From Cerrena zonata (Eukaryota > Basidiomycota > Agaricomycetes > Polyporales > Cerrenaceae): a stretch of DNA of 64,000 bases. The notes beneath the pieces were generated by a model. That model was not told the DNA's origin. It saw nothing but the letters and a program-made list of their open reading frames with translations, and did not search any database. Positions 21,691 to 32,714 of the stretch are shown here, piece by piece. Both the position numbers and the translations under genes were made by a program. The stretch spans positions 186,001 through 250,000 of the forward strand of contig JASBNA010000007.1 of the NCBI GenBank assembly GCA_038087015.1. Direction: 5' to 3'. Numbering within the stretch: position 1 is the first letter of the stretch; each line of letters begins with the position of its first letter.

Positions 21691-22449
21691 GTTTCTTTGT
21701 ATTGTAACTGCTGTTGTTGCAACCAGGATGCTTTCCAATCACTAGACCTCTCGGTGGTGTCAATTGACGATGTCACTGAAAAATCAACCGTGTTACGGAG
21801 CATGGGTGTGGGTTGCGTTCATCCTGCATTCTCTCTTTTGACCGTTGTCACTCCACCTTCCGACTCCAGACCCCAATTTCGTCTCTCACCGCAATCCTCG
21901 CTCAAAGCCTCTTGACCTTATTCTGAGATCGATCACATCTAGTATCATGTGCGTCATAATAGAATTATCGCCTCGTCGGCAACCCGTCCCATCCAACCGC
22001 TGAATCAACAATTTAGCTTACCTTACTAGCTCTTTAATCCCACACAGACTCAAATATTCTTTTACCTGGAGCAAGTCACCTTTGATGTCCATACCCGGGC
22101 CTCACAAGATGATCTCTTTGAGGCCGGAAAGGCTCCTTTACCGGTCGTGTTATCACTCAGAATGCCGCTATGGGACTAGACGTCTTCCATTTACCTTCAC
22201 AAGTGATACTCGCTCCATACTCAACGTCTAAAGACAGATGCCTCCAGTTGCTCACCAGGTGGTGGGAGTGTCGATCTGTGGACTGGAGTGCACAGGTCTT
22301 TGTCGTGCGTCTGGTGAGTTGTCTACGCTTTTGTCCTATGTACGTCGACTGAGACTGTATGGATAGACACTTTCTCGGAGACTACGAAAGACAATATCTG
22401 TGATAGACCCTTCTCTGACGTACGAGGACCGCAAGGCACCGCTGCATGT
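21691..22449. other. Intergenic stretch, no supported gene
   Basis: No gene model holds in this stretch. The first 60 bp resemble the DNA just downstream of F-box copy B. A short weakly gene-like frame is interrupted everywhere else. Confidence 0.4.
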
Positions 22450-22610
22450 CGGTATAGATCGAGTTGTGCGCGATTGGGAAAATGTTGTATCTCCATGTGC
22501 GTTCAGAAGTACGATTACTATGATTATCTGTGCATCCTTTCGATACTACTAAAGTCATTCCGCACTCTCGTACTCGAGTTGGTCTGGAACGACATGGAGG
22601 AGTGTCAGTA
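22450..22610 (+). pseudogene. Relic of a subfamily-1 F-box gene C-terminal exon
   Basis: The translated pieces IGK..YLHV and SFRTLVLELVWND match the IGMPTALF...SIRTIVFELAWNE block of copies B and C in order and spacing. The frame shifts between pieces, and no F-box or upstream exon remains. It is a decayed fourth member of the subfamily. Confidence 0.45.
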
Positions 22611-23102
22611 TGAAGATGCTGCTGGGACATGTATCCGTTGGGGGAGGGGGGCATCTCGTAGAGTCCTCTGTATCCATCTGTAGCTGCTAGTTTATACAAC
22701 TCGCCTTTACGGACAGTAGCTCATCATGAACCAATGGGATCACACAGTCACACGTAGGGAGGTTTGGGGGTTTTGTGGGGGTTGTTATTATACGGTCTAT
22801 GGTATGAACCATATTAGCTCTATGAAGTAGACTACTTGAGAAAAAGAAACCAAGAATCTCTATGACTTCCACTTCTCCCCCTCCATTCTTGATACGGATA
22901 CGGAACCTAGAAACACAAAGTAATCAGGATACAGTTATGATACAGAAAGTATGAAAGGAAATCTCAATGTCATTCTGAGACGAGTGCAAGTAACGGCAGG
23001 ACGACGTCCTCGACCGCTCTCCGTCAGAGAGTGGTGATTTCGTCTGGATTGAAGCCATTACCTGCACTCGGCTCTCTTTAGGTCATTCTTGACCAAGGCT
23101 GC

Positions 23103-23644
23103 CTAGGCAGGTGGAGGGCCCCAAACCTGCACAAGATTATAGGTGTGGTCAACAATATCAAGGTGAACGGTAATACATGAATCAGTGACATGCGCACGGT
23201 TAATGATCACGCGTCCCCTGTCGTTCGCTACTATTCCTAGTTGTTGTAGGACGACGGGCTGAGAGGTGACAGTCAGTCGTCTATCTGGATATGATGAGAC
23301 AGTAACGTACCAGGGAAGTCTTTAAGGAAATCGCCCTGGCAAGCTGAAACACATTTCGAGAACCTGCAATCTCGAGTTCCACACTGCCAGGAACACTGGT
23401 CTGTTAATAGGAGGAGGATCATGGTTAGTACAATTCACGAATGAGTGCGTCCAATACTTACCCCATTCATCATGAACGTACAATGATACCGCGTGCGAGC
23501 AAGCTTGAAGACCTTCTCTGACTCGCGAACATTATCCTTTTGTTGACCATTGAAGAGTGTCACACATGCCCCTCCTGGACCTTGAAACAAGATCGTTTGA
23601 CCGAGGGTGTCGTCTTGCACAATGCTGTACTCTTGAGTTGTCAT
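23103..23644 (-). CDS. Small protein of unknown function
   Basis: Three exons on the minus strand with two phase-0 GT-AG introns: GTAAGT...ACAG after MMNG and GTACGT...TCAG after LKTSL. Start MTTQEYSIVQDD, stop TAG at 23103-23105, about 138 aa. An in-frame ATG further upstream at 23711-23713 is possible. Two adjacent segments look alike (SEKVFKLARTRYH and SRNVFQLARAISL), suggesting an internal repeat or beta-rich paired subdomains. There is no signal peptide, transmembrane helix or known motif. The splice sites are clean and the frame stays open through all three exons, so I regard it as real, but I do not recognise a family. Confidence 0.6.
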
Positions 23645-26600
23645 CTTACCCGTCTTGAAATAAAAGTGAAAGTGAAATATGTCTATTCTATGTGTATCCT
23701 GCAAGGTTTCCAATGCAAGTAGTCGTAGTCTCTGTCTACAATGTAATGTAGCAGAGAAAGAGCGAGCTCGAGACTATATACGCGTAGACGCCCAGTCGCC
23801 TCACGTGCATTCGAAAGCGGCAAGTGCCGCCTCTGACAAAGAAACGACGCTTGGAGATGGACCATGATGTGCATGAAAAGTGATCGACTAGGGGACAGTA
23901 GAGGAAGAGGGAAATGAGACGGAGGGAGGACGGTAGTGAAGTTAGCGTCTGGGCATGCCAGCATGCGAGTTAGCTGATAGCAGAGATAGTAGAACACAGC
24001 AGGAAGACGATGTCGAACGTGTTGAAAATGAATGTGATCATCGTTGAAAAAGCGAGCAGAGTTGGGAGGAGAGAGCTGGAAAGAGGAGGAGGAGGAAGAG
24101 AGGAAGATGGTGGTTGGAAAGAGAGATGATTGAAAGATGGTTGGATTTGATGGGGCGTGTCGGATGATCTGCAGAGAAGGCTTCTCTAGAAGCACTGCTT
24201 TTTCGATCAACCACATCTGCAGCATGCCCTTTTTGGGTTCCTCCGAGCGGGCCTGAGACGCGTGTGGCCCAGCGTTGAGTCAACGCTGGCTTGAACTACT
24301 TCGTCAACAATCTCATGGACTGAATGTCACTTACCTGTCTACTGGAACTGTATCACAGCGAAGCAATTACGCCGATTTTTGCGATCGTTCCTCGAGACAA
24401 AGTCCTATGACGTGTTAGCACGCTTCGCTGATTCAGATTGCCAGTAAAAAGCGACGATGGCATGATACAGAGTTAGCATCCTTGACTTTGCCATTCTGCG
24501 GGACTCAGATGTCATCCACAGGTCAAAAGAAAGAGCCTATCACGGATCGGAGGAAATGGTTAGTACATCCAATCAACATTCTCAAACAAAACTTCGTTAG
24601 CATCTTTTGTAGAGAAACATTGTTAGTATGTCAGTCCTGACATAAATGCTACGATCATCTCCAAAAGTGTGTGCTCATATTGCCATGCGTACCTCGGGGA
24701 ATGATTCTAGTAAGTATTACTTACATCTGTCTCATTTTCGGGGCATAGATAGTCTTCCCTAGGTGGACTCCATACTGGGACGAATTGGTGTGATTCCATG
24801 CCATCCAAAGTACGTATACCTGATTGATCAGTGTCTAGGAAGAATCTCCTCTATCTGCCATGGAGATAGTTCTTGTTATGGACAATATCTATGGAGTATT
24901 CAAGCTCCCGACGGCACGAGTTTTGTGCGGAACAAAGATGTTGAAGAATACCGACAAAGCTAGGGTCACAAACACCAGCGTACTTCCATTTGTTGACGAT
25001 TTCACCCGACCATCTCGTACTGACCAAGTCTCTGTGCACAAGATGATCTTCTCCCTAATGGTGTAGCGCAGTATGCGTCCTAGAAAACATGACCTTCGTC
25101 TACAGGCGGCTTTATGTCTGTCCCAGAGTCGACGCGTGGGCCCTTTGGCCTATAACGGATGCAGTGGCAATGGCCCTCCAGCCATCCCTAAAGGCCGAGA
25201 GATCGTGATCGTTTCGTGACGTGAACGTCCTTTTTGGGTGTTCTATTCTTGATCTTCTCTGGCGTGGCGACGGCTCGCAGTCTGGGGCGTAATTGTCTCA
25301 TTGGACGGCATAATTATGGACTTACAAGTCTCGACCGGAGGTTTTGTACTCGCATCCTGAAGGAATAGTACTCCCGTTTGCGAAGAGTTTTCGAGTGCCG
25401 GATGCCCTATCGTCACGAATCTGAGGCAGTGTTTCAGTATCCGCAGCTGCCACTGGAGAGGTGACCAGTGACCAGAGCGGTACTGATCCTGTAGTGCGCC
25501 ATAACGGTACGTGCTCCTCGTAGCGGGACTCAGAGGTGGAGGGTGTTGTCGATTTGCGACAAGTGGCATGTTGAGGTGAGAGGAGAAAGGAGAGAGACTC
25601 TGTGGCAGGTTGATTTTATGCGCTCTGGGCCATGGGTGGCGCGAGAAAATGGGACAAAGGGAATAGGGACAAAGGGAACATGCCCAAACCGGATGCACGA
25701 GTCAATGGGCAGGGTCAGTGCACATTTCCCGAAATGGTACGGTCCATCTCAGTGGCGATGGGGTCAAACAGGGTCAAACCTGCAACCTCCGAGGACGCAT
25801 GTACTTGGCCTCGTGCGCGTCCGCAGGTTGGAATGCTTATTCGATGTGTACATATCTACTAGGGACTAATATACTTATGTAAGTATCGCAAGACCTCGAT
25901 CCAACAACGTATTCACGGTCTCTCTTTCATACCCTTCCATATTGTGAGGTTGAAAAAATCTTGCATCGTGATCCTCCATTGTTCATTTGAACCCTCCAGT
26001 CGGCGAATACGTATCTTGTCCCCCAACGAAACCTATTGTAACTCAAAGAACTAGTTCCTTACTATTCCTCCCCAACGCGGCGACGGATGTATCTCTGGAA
26101 GCGATCGATCGGGAAGGTAGATACCGCATTGGTCACAGCCAGCAGCCACCAATTTCCACCATCGTAAGCTGCTGTATTCCGCAGCTCCCTCCAATCTTTT
26201 GCAGACCCTCAATCCAGACTGGTTCATTCACGAACGTGAACACGGATCCGCGAGCCGTTATACGTATTTGTCGTCATTCCGTACACAATTCAACGAAGCT
26301 GCATCTCGGCCCGCTTGCAAGGAGGTTGCAGTGTTGATCGTTTTCAGCCTTTGTTTCGCAAGATCTCTGAAAGAACCCATCGGATTCAATTGCGGGGGAT
26401 CTGGGGATCATCCTCATTATCAAACACTTGAGGCAAATGTGGCTCAATTGTGCTCCAATGCTTCTGAATGCCCTAACATCCGGGTGTTGTCGTCATCAAA
26501 AACACAACTTCTTCCGGATGTAGCACAGCCCACCCGGTCAACGCACCTCAGCGCAGTATTGCCTCAACCAAAAACGTTTCTTTCTTTATAAGCATTGGAC

Positions 26601-26836
26601 TTGGCAGCAGAGTTCATCTTACTCGGACTCATTGCATACATCAGTAGATGCATTACGACAGCAACAGCGTTCTACCGCGTTGCAATGTCGCGCGAGGCAA
26701 CGGAATCTGAATAGTCCAATACTTATTAAGCTGTAGCTCGCCTTCCGTGTATCGGGCTCTGCACGTATAAAACCATCCCACGGAGTAGTCGAGACATTAT
26801 TCTTCTTCGCTTTCTTCCCGTTGACACGAAATCAGA
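23645..26836. other. 3.2-kb intergenic region
   Basis: No supportable gene. Minus-strand frames at 23683-24225 and 25243-25698 are Ser/Pro/Leu-rich and fit pyrimidine-rich DNA rather than protein. A short direct repeat of GGGACAAAGGGAA occurs near 25648-25680. A TATAAAA at 26766-26772 lies 65 bp upstream of the PEBP start and is its likely TATA box. Confidence 0.4.
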
Positions 26837-27689
26837 ATGAGATTTACTTCGTTTAGTGCTTTGTTCCTTTCCCTCGTCACTTTGGCTACATGCCAGGATA
26901 CGAACCTCACTGATGTGAGGACCGCTTTCGAGGATGCCAATGTGAGTACTTTGGATCAACGTCCCTCGGTAGTCTTGGAAACTAAATTGTGCACTCGCGT
27001 AGATCCCCGATAACACGACCCTCACGTTCCAACCGAGTGTTTTGTTCGAGGTTTCTTTCCCTCAAACCTCTGGTGATGCTGTACCCGTATCAGCTGGTGT
27101 CCAGTTGGCTCGCAATGGTAGGAACTAACTGTTCTTTCTATGAAACAAAGTACTGATATTCTATCTTGTGATCGATAGTTACCGCTAGCCCTCCTACGTT
27201 CTCCGTCCTGAACACCACGATTGTCTCTCCTGAACAACCCTTGGTGATCGCGATGGTCGACCTTGACCCACCCACTCCCCAAAACACCAGTCTTGCTCAG
27301 ATCAGGCATTTCTTGGGTGGAAACTACTTCGCTTCGGACACAGGAGAGCTCACGAACACCACTGCGGCTATTTCCGAGTTCTTGCAGCCCAGCCCTCCTA
27401 ACGGCTCCGAGCCTCATCGGTACGTCTTTAGCTCGCTTTCACTTCCATGACAATATTCCAACATGCTGATTACTCTACTCTATTCAGTTACGTTTTCTTG
27501 CTGTTCCAACAGTCCAGGAAATTTTTCAACCAAACTCTCGTCAACTCGACCACCTCGATCGCCAACTTCAACATCAGTCAGTTCGCTGATGAACTCAACT
27601 TGGGTCAACCCATCGGAGGCACTTTCATCCTTGTTGGTCCTGATGCCGACACCAACACCACCACGACCAACACGACTACCACCGATTAG
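26837..27689 (+). CDS. Secreted PEBP-family protein
   Basis: Phosphatidylethanolamine-binding-protein fold; members bind phospholipid head groups or inhibit proteases or kinases. It has an N-terminal signal peptide (MRFTSFSALFLSLVTLATC, cleavage likely before QDT). The two PEBP signature regions are MVDLDPPTPQNTSLAQIRHF (CR1, DPDxP-like) and EPHRYVFLLFQQ (CR2). It has four exons with GT-AG introns after EDAN, in QLARN|V, and in PHR before YVF. Several N-glycosylation sequons are present. The C-terminus is a Thr/Asn-rich tail (DTNTTTTNTTTTD). The protein is about 220 aa, normal for fungal secreted PEBPs. A decayed fragment of this gene lies in unit 3 of the neighbouring array (33741-33943), so it took part in the duplication history of that array. 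Confidence 0.88.
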
Positions 27690-27935
27690 GTTTACGTCTT
27701 GGGAAATATGATCGTATATGATGCATGAATGTCTAGTTGTTGTTAATCTCTGGTCGATCTAATTGTAGCGGTCGCGTTGTACAAGAATTGAATGCATGAA
27801 TGTTTACAATTGTGATTGCCTCGCTACTAACAAAACTGCAGTTTGCTCTTATGATGGTACATGTGAGATCCCAAGGTCATGAACTATATACCACCATGTC
27901 TCTCCTCGACTATAGCCCTATTCGCTTTCGCCCAT

Positions 27936-28855
27936 TCAGCAATCTTTGTCAAAATTGCGGCAACTGTGGACTACATCCTGTCTGGGTTCCGGCAAGGGGT
28001 TTCCAGGAACATTGTGCCAGACGATCACACTACCGACAATATTCAATTCATAGCCTGTAGACAGGACAAAGTATATGTGAGATACTAACCTTACATCACT
28101 TGCACATTGAAGGTTCTGGCGAAGATTATCAAAACAGTGACTGACGTGGTCTGGGAGTGATTGACTGTCGATGCCAGCGATGGTGCCTGTAATCGGGTCT
28201 GTATAATAGTCCGGCCGCATCGCCTTACGAATAATGTTCTAGGACAGAACGGTCAGTACGGGGAAGCTCATTCAAGTGCGGGGCTGCCTACCAAGCAATG
28301 TAAAGAATGGAAGACGGAGAACTCGACCAAATATTCTCCGGTGGGGAGAGCAAGGGTCTTGTTATCTAGTAGATCTGCCTGTTCCTTCGGTATAGCACTT
28401 GCACCAAAATCTACGTGCGATGTTAGTAGACATTATGTGATACGATGTAACAGTCTACCCACCATTGTAAAGGTCATCCCAGGCCTGGTCAACCTCGGGG
28501 GAAGGTTCGCCCTGATATATGGTCACCTGTTCGTGAAAGCCATTGCCGTACAAGACAGGCTTGTACTCTAACAGGTGTTGCAACGGAGCTATGTAGATCC
28601 GTATTCTCATCATTATCCGGAATAATACGGAAAGATAAAAATCCTACAATAAACAACTTGCGAGCAAGCCGCACTCTTCGACTTTGTGTAGGTAGACCAG
28701 TTTAAGGCGACGAGCCCAATGATCAATAGAGCTTGAGCTACAATTATAGCAAGATGGAAGATGCTGGTACGCTTCTCAGGCCGTCGAGGAGAAACCACAG
28801 GATCCCCATCTTCTGAGTCAGAGAGTAGAGGAGCGTAGTGAGCAATGTCCTTCAT
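27936..28855 (-). CDS. UstYa-like (DUF3328) oxidase, unit 1
   Basis: Membrane-anchored oxidase family that cyclises or oxidises fungal ribosomal peptides (ustiloxin, phomopsin, asperipin). ATG at 28853-28855. A short cytosolic N-terminus MKDIAHYAPLLSDSEDG precedes a single transmembrane helix (FHLAIIVAQALLIIGLVAL, residues about 34-52). The lumenal domain then carries both family HxxHC motifs, VFHSLHCL and HVSHCFDNLR. Exons join at VVY|SPLQHLLEY, YN|DFGASA, HCL|NIIRK and CASDV|SVIVW. Compared with units 2 and 4, an extra A near the end (..NFDK|DC-stop) truncates the last 10-20 residues (normally FDKIAEWA..); this is outside the motifs. It diverges from precursor gene 1 across a 667-bp shared upstream region. 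Confidence 0.85.
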
Positions 28856-29522
28856 GGTTCCACTGTACGATGGGTTCGTTTGGGACACGAAATTATACCA
28901 TCTCCTATATCCGATCAACGCTGGTTTATTGCCCATGAGGCCTCCTCGTTTGGAATTACAATGTCCAAAACGGAGTTCCACAGCGCTGTTCTTCTATAGA
29001 CCGCAATGAGTCAGCTATTCATCTTGGAGCCGTGACATCGACCCCGATGTCCGCCACATCCAGTAGGGGTAGGGCGTATTCCTAGACGGTTCCATACCGA
29101 GTTACAAGGCCTACCTCACATCTCGGAATAATCGTTCATAGCTCAACTGACCAGAAGATTTTACAAATACCTTGTAGTTTTTGGAAGTCCATCAGTTAAG
29201 CATGAGAATATATCACGGAAGACGACAGATAGTTGACAAACCAAGTGGATACGAGATGAAATTTTGAATCGATACCACAATGGAGATATTGTCGTTTGGG
29301 AAATTGACTGTACATGTCAGCGGTATGTAAACCTGGACCAGGCAGTCACCTGGTTTTTGAACGATCACGACGTGGAAGAACAAGAGAGGAGACATAAAGA
29401 TCCCCATTAGGAAATCTACATGGATCAGCATCTTTGGCAGTATAAAGAGGTGGGCGAACCTGGTCAGACAGTAACTACAGCAGCATCTTTTACAGTTGTA
29501 CTCTCGCTCTCTCTATCTCACA
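28856..29522. promoter_or_regulatory. Shared divergent promoter region, unit 1
   Basis: 667 bp between UstYa-1 and precursor 1. Blocks of it recur in units 2, 3 and 4: GATGGGTTTGTTTGG next to the oxidase start, TCAATGTCCAAAACGGAGTTCC, and a TATAAAGAGG box at 29441-29450 82 bp upstream of the precursor ATG. Confidence 0.6.
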
Positions 29523-30306
29523 ATGTTCGCAAGCACCTTCTTCAAGTTCTTCGCCGTCGTCGTTGCCGCGAGCGCAGCCTTAGCCATTCCCGTACGTTAC
29601 GCACGTATACGTTAGTGTGATGTGATAGCTAATCAGGTCTGTGTAGGCACCCAACGAGAAAGTGAGCATAATCGTGATGATATATAGGAGCTAACCCACC
29701 TCCATGCCATGTTGCAATGTTGATCTCCAAACGTTACCAGCGTGCCACCGTCGATGATCTCCAGAAGAATTACGGGGTTAGTACCTTCACATACTGTGAT
29801 GCTGCTCGTATGTTGATCTCCAACCATTACCAGCGTGCTACTGTCGATGATCTCCAGAAGAACTACGGGGTGAGTGATTCTGCATGGCTGGTTCCTATGT
29901 CGATCCTCAAACATCAGCAGCGTGCCACCGTTGACGATCTCCAAAAGAATTACGGGGTTAGTGCTTTTACATACTTTGATGCTACTAGGATATTGATCTC
30001 CAACCATTACCAGCGTGCTACCGTCGATGATCTACAGAAGAATTACGGGGTTAGTGCCAAGTTTATATATCCTACCATGTCGTCTCAACACCAGTAGCGT
30101 GCCACCGTTGACGATCTCCAGAAGAACTATGGGGTTAGTGATTCTGCACGTCTTGCTACTATGATGATCCTTAACAATTACCAGCGTGCTACCGTCGACG
30201 ATCTCCAAGGGGGTTACATCAAGGTTAGTACAAGGAAGTTTAAGCTGATCGTCGAAGTCACGGTGTTCACCGCTTCATACCCAGCGTGACGATTGAATTA
30301 TGGTGT
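29523..30306 (+). CDS. Repeat-containing secreted peptide precursor, unit 1 (RiPP-like)
   Basis: Exon 1 (29523-29591) encodes a signal peptide ending SAALAIP. Exon 2 (29647-29661) encodes APNEK. Six microexons follow at 29741, 29834, 29921, 30014, 30097 and 30185; the first five are 36 nt and encode RATVDDLQKNYG almost identically. The sixth ends in YIK, and a short last exon at 30295 encodes RDD-stop. Dibasic K|R junctions exist only at the first and last boundaries; the internal junctions read G|R, so Kex2 sites between repeats are missing. The first three inter-repeat introns (57, 51, 57 nt) are stop-free and multiples of three, so retention is possible; the later ones (47, 52 nt) are not. 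TATA box at 29441. It is probably a diverged version of the unit 4 precursor. Confidence 0.75.
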
Positions 30307-30369
30307 AGCCAAAGTAAGTTTAAACGGTGTCATACAGGTAACAAGCCACTCACTAGCGAGCTCACAGAG

Positions 30370-30408
30370 CTACATTTCCGTCTATGATTACGACCACGAA
30401 GTGTCAAG
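30370..30408 (+). pseudogene. Degenerate extra repeat exon after precursor 1
   Basis: A 39-nt stretch (..TACATTTCCGTCTATGATTA..) matches the unit 4 repeat exon pattern ISVDDYNYGVSK with substitutions. It is preceded by AG and followed by GTAGGT, but it lies after the in-frame stop at 30306. It shows that the ancestral array was longer and ended in YNYG-type repeats. Confidence 0.55.
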
Positions 30409-30936
30409 GTAGGTACCATCCTTGCTATGTCATGGTGTGCCCGGTGTCGAATAACCGAACTCTTCTAGCGTTGAGTCCGTACATGATGTCACCCCTCCGT
30501 AGTTGCGTCTATAAGAATAGATTAGGGCCTTTGTAACATGTGTAGTATCAGATGTATCATTTGTTGAAACTTGTACACTTCTCCGACTCCCATACCTAAA
30601 CCGCTGGCCAACAAATGACTTAGAGCTGTCGGAAACAGACCTACTTATGATATCAGTAAAAAAGAATCACAATGACTATCGGCGAGGAATGTCTGTAATA
30701 CTCTGTATACCTTTTGCTCAACCTCTAGGTATTTTCACGGTGCACTTAGGCTGGTGATCATTGATCGAAGGAAAGGGTATGGCGCTAGAGCGCTTCGGGT
30801 CTTTCAGTCTCCGACTCCGACGCTTTCAACGTCACGGTCAACTTTCAGCATTCAAATCTCGACGTTCAACCACAGCGTCACTCACTGACTGTTAAAATTG
30901 TGATTGCCCCACTACCAACAAAACTATAGCTAACTC

Positions 30937-31920
30937 TTATGATGGTACATTACTCTCCTTGGCAGGAACCTTGTTCGCTTTAGCCCATTCAACAATCTTA
31001 TCGAAATTGCGGCAACTGTGAACCACATCTCGTTTGGGCTCTGGTAATGGACTTCCAGGAACGTTGTGCCAGGCGATCACACTACCAACAATATTAAATC
31101 TATAGCCATAAGACGGACAGAGTATGGTGAATCACCGACCTGACATCACTTGCACATTGGAGATTTAGACGTAGATCATCGATACAGTGACTGACGTGGT
31201 TTTGGAGTGATTGACCGTCAAAGGCCATCAATGGTGCCCGTGATCGGGTCCCTGTAGTAGTCCGCATGCACAGTTTTACGGATGATGTTCTAGGACAAAA
31301 GGTGAGTACGGAGAAGTCGGTATAGTTGTGTTATAGAGTCACTTACCAAGCAATGTAGGGAATGGAAGACGGATAACTGTACCAAGTATTTGCCGTTAGG
31401 GAGAACAAGGGTCTTGTTATCCAGTAGCTCTGCCTGTTCCTTTGGTATAGCACTTATACCAAAGCCTACGTACGATGTCAATAGACAGTATGAGATGCGA
31501 TACGACTGGTTTGCCCACCGTTGTAAAGATTTTCCCAGGCCTCGTCAACCTCGCGGGAGGGTTCGCTCTGATAGATGGATATCGGATCGTGTAGGCCATT
31601 GCTATACAAGACGGGGTTGTATTCTAGCAGGTGCTGCAACGGAGCTACACGGTAGGTCCACACGGTCATCATTAGTTGGGACAATTTGTCAATATGATGC
31701 TCTTACAGTAAACAGCCTGTGAGCAAGCCGCACACTTTGACATTGTGTAACCAGACCAGTTGAAAGCGACAAACCCAAGAATCAATAAGGCCTGCGCTAC
31801 GATTATGGCTATAGCAAGAAAGAATATGCTGGCACGCTTCTCATATCGTCGAGGCGCAACCACAGGATCCCCGTCGTCAGAGTCAGAGAGCAGAGGGGCG
31901 TAATGAGTGGTGTCCTTCAT
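30937..31920 (-). pseudogene. UstYa-like gene of unit 2, frameshifted
   Basis: The same five-exon structure as unit 1: MKDTTHYAPLLSDSDDGDP, transmembrane helix, AYSPLQHLLEY, first motif VFHSLHCL. An extra T at about 31221-31223 shifts the frame after TIDGL and creates a stop at 31218-31220, upstream of the second HxxHC motif. Coding similarity in another frame continues to the end (HVSHCIDDLR, SVIAWHNVPG, HSCRNFDKIVEWAK). The predicted product lacks half of the presumed metal site. It is likely non-functional unless the base is a sequencing error. Confidence 0.8.
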
Positions 31921-32636
31921 GGTTCTCCTGTACGATGGGTTTGTTTGGATTATGAACTATCTTCTATATACCACGATCAAGGCCTGATTTATTGACCACG
32001 GGGCCGCATCGTTTGGAAGATCAATGTCCAAAACGGAGTTCCACAGCGGTGTTCTTGTATAGACCGCAATAAGCAGGCTGTTCATCTTGAGGCCAGGGCA
32101 TCGAATCTGATGTTCACCACATTCAAATGGAGGTAATGGTGACCTAAAAAGATCTGCGATAGGTTACGAAGCCTACACCACATCTCGAAGAATCATTGAT
32201 GGCTCAACTGACCAGAAAATGTTGCAAATATCTTGTAGTTTAGCAGTCCAGTACCCCTTTCTATCTATAGACCACAACGAGGTCGCTACTAATATTAGAG
32301 CAGGGGCATTGAGTGCACCTCAGATGGAAGTAGAACATACTCTTTGCCAGCCTAGACGATTCTGAGGTGAGTCATGAAGCAGCTTTTGACTCATTGGACA
32401 ATGATCAACGACTCAACTGACTAGGGGCATTTGCAAATATCTCGTAGTTTTCGTAGTCCATCAGCCGAACATGAGAATCTATCATGATTTTAGAAATTAT
32501 CTGTACGTGTTCGCGGTATGTAACCTTAGACCACGCAGCCATCTGTTGTTTGAGCGATTTCTGATGGGGAAGAATAAGAGAGAAGACATTAAAATCCCTA
32601 TCCAGGAAACTTATATAGATCAGCACCTTCTAGCAG

Positions 32637-32643
32637 TATAAAG
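32637..32643 (+). promoter_or_regulatory. TATA box of precursor 2
   Basis: TATAAAG, 78 bp upstream of the ATG. The same box and spacing occur at 29441 (82 bp), 34623 (78 bp) and 36864 (67 bp, TATAAAA) in the other units. Confidence 0.7.
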
Positions 32644-32714
32644 AGGCGGGCAAACCTGGTGAGATAGTAATTACAACGGTATCTCTTACAGTTGTACTAT
32701 CGCTCCATTCCATA

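Noticed and set aside
23683..24225. Minus-strand open frame of 180 codons, Ser/Pro/Leu-rich
   Set aside because: Its composition follows a purine/pyrimidine-skewed stretch, and it overlaps the start region of the small orphan gene.
29717..30097. Single-exon protein of 126 codons running through three inter-repeat introns of precursor 1
   Set aside because: The first ATG lies in the intron before the repeats and has no signal peptide. The canonical donors and acceptors, the signal exon at 29523 and the later non-3n introns fit the spliced precursor better. Retention of some introns remains possible and is noted.
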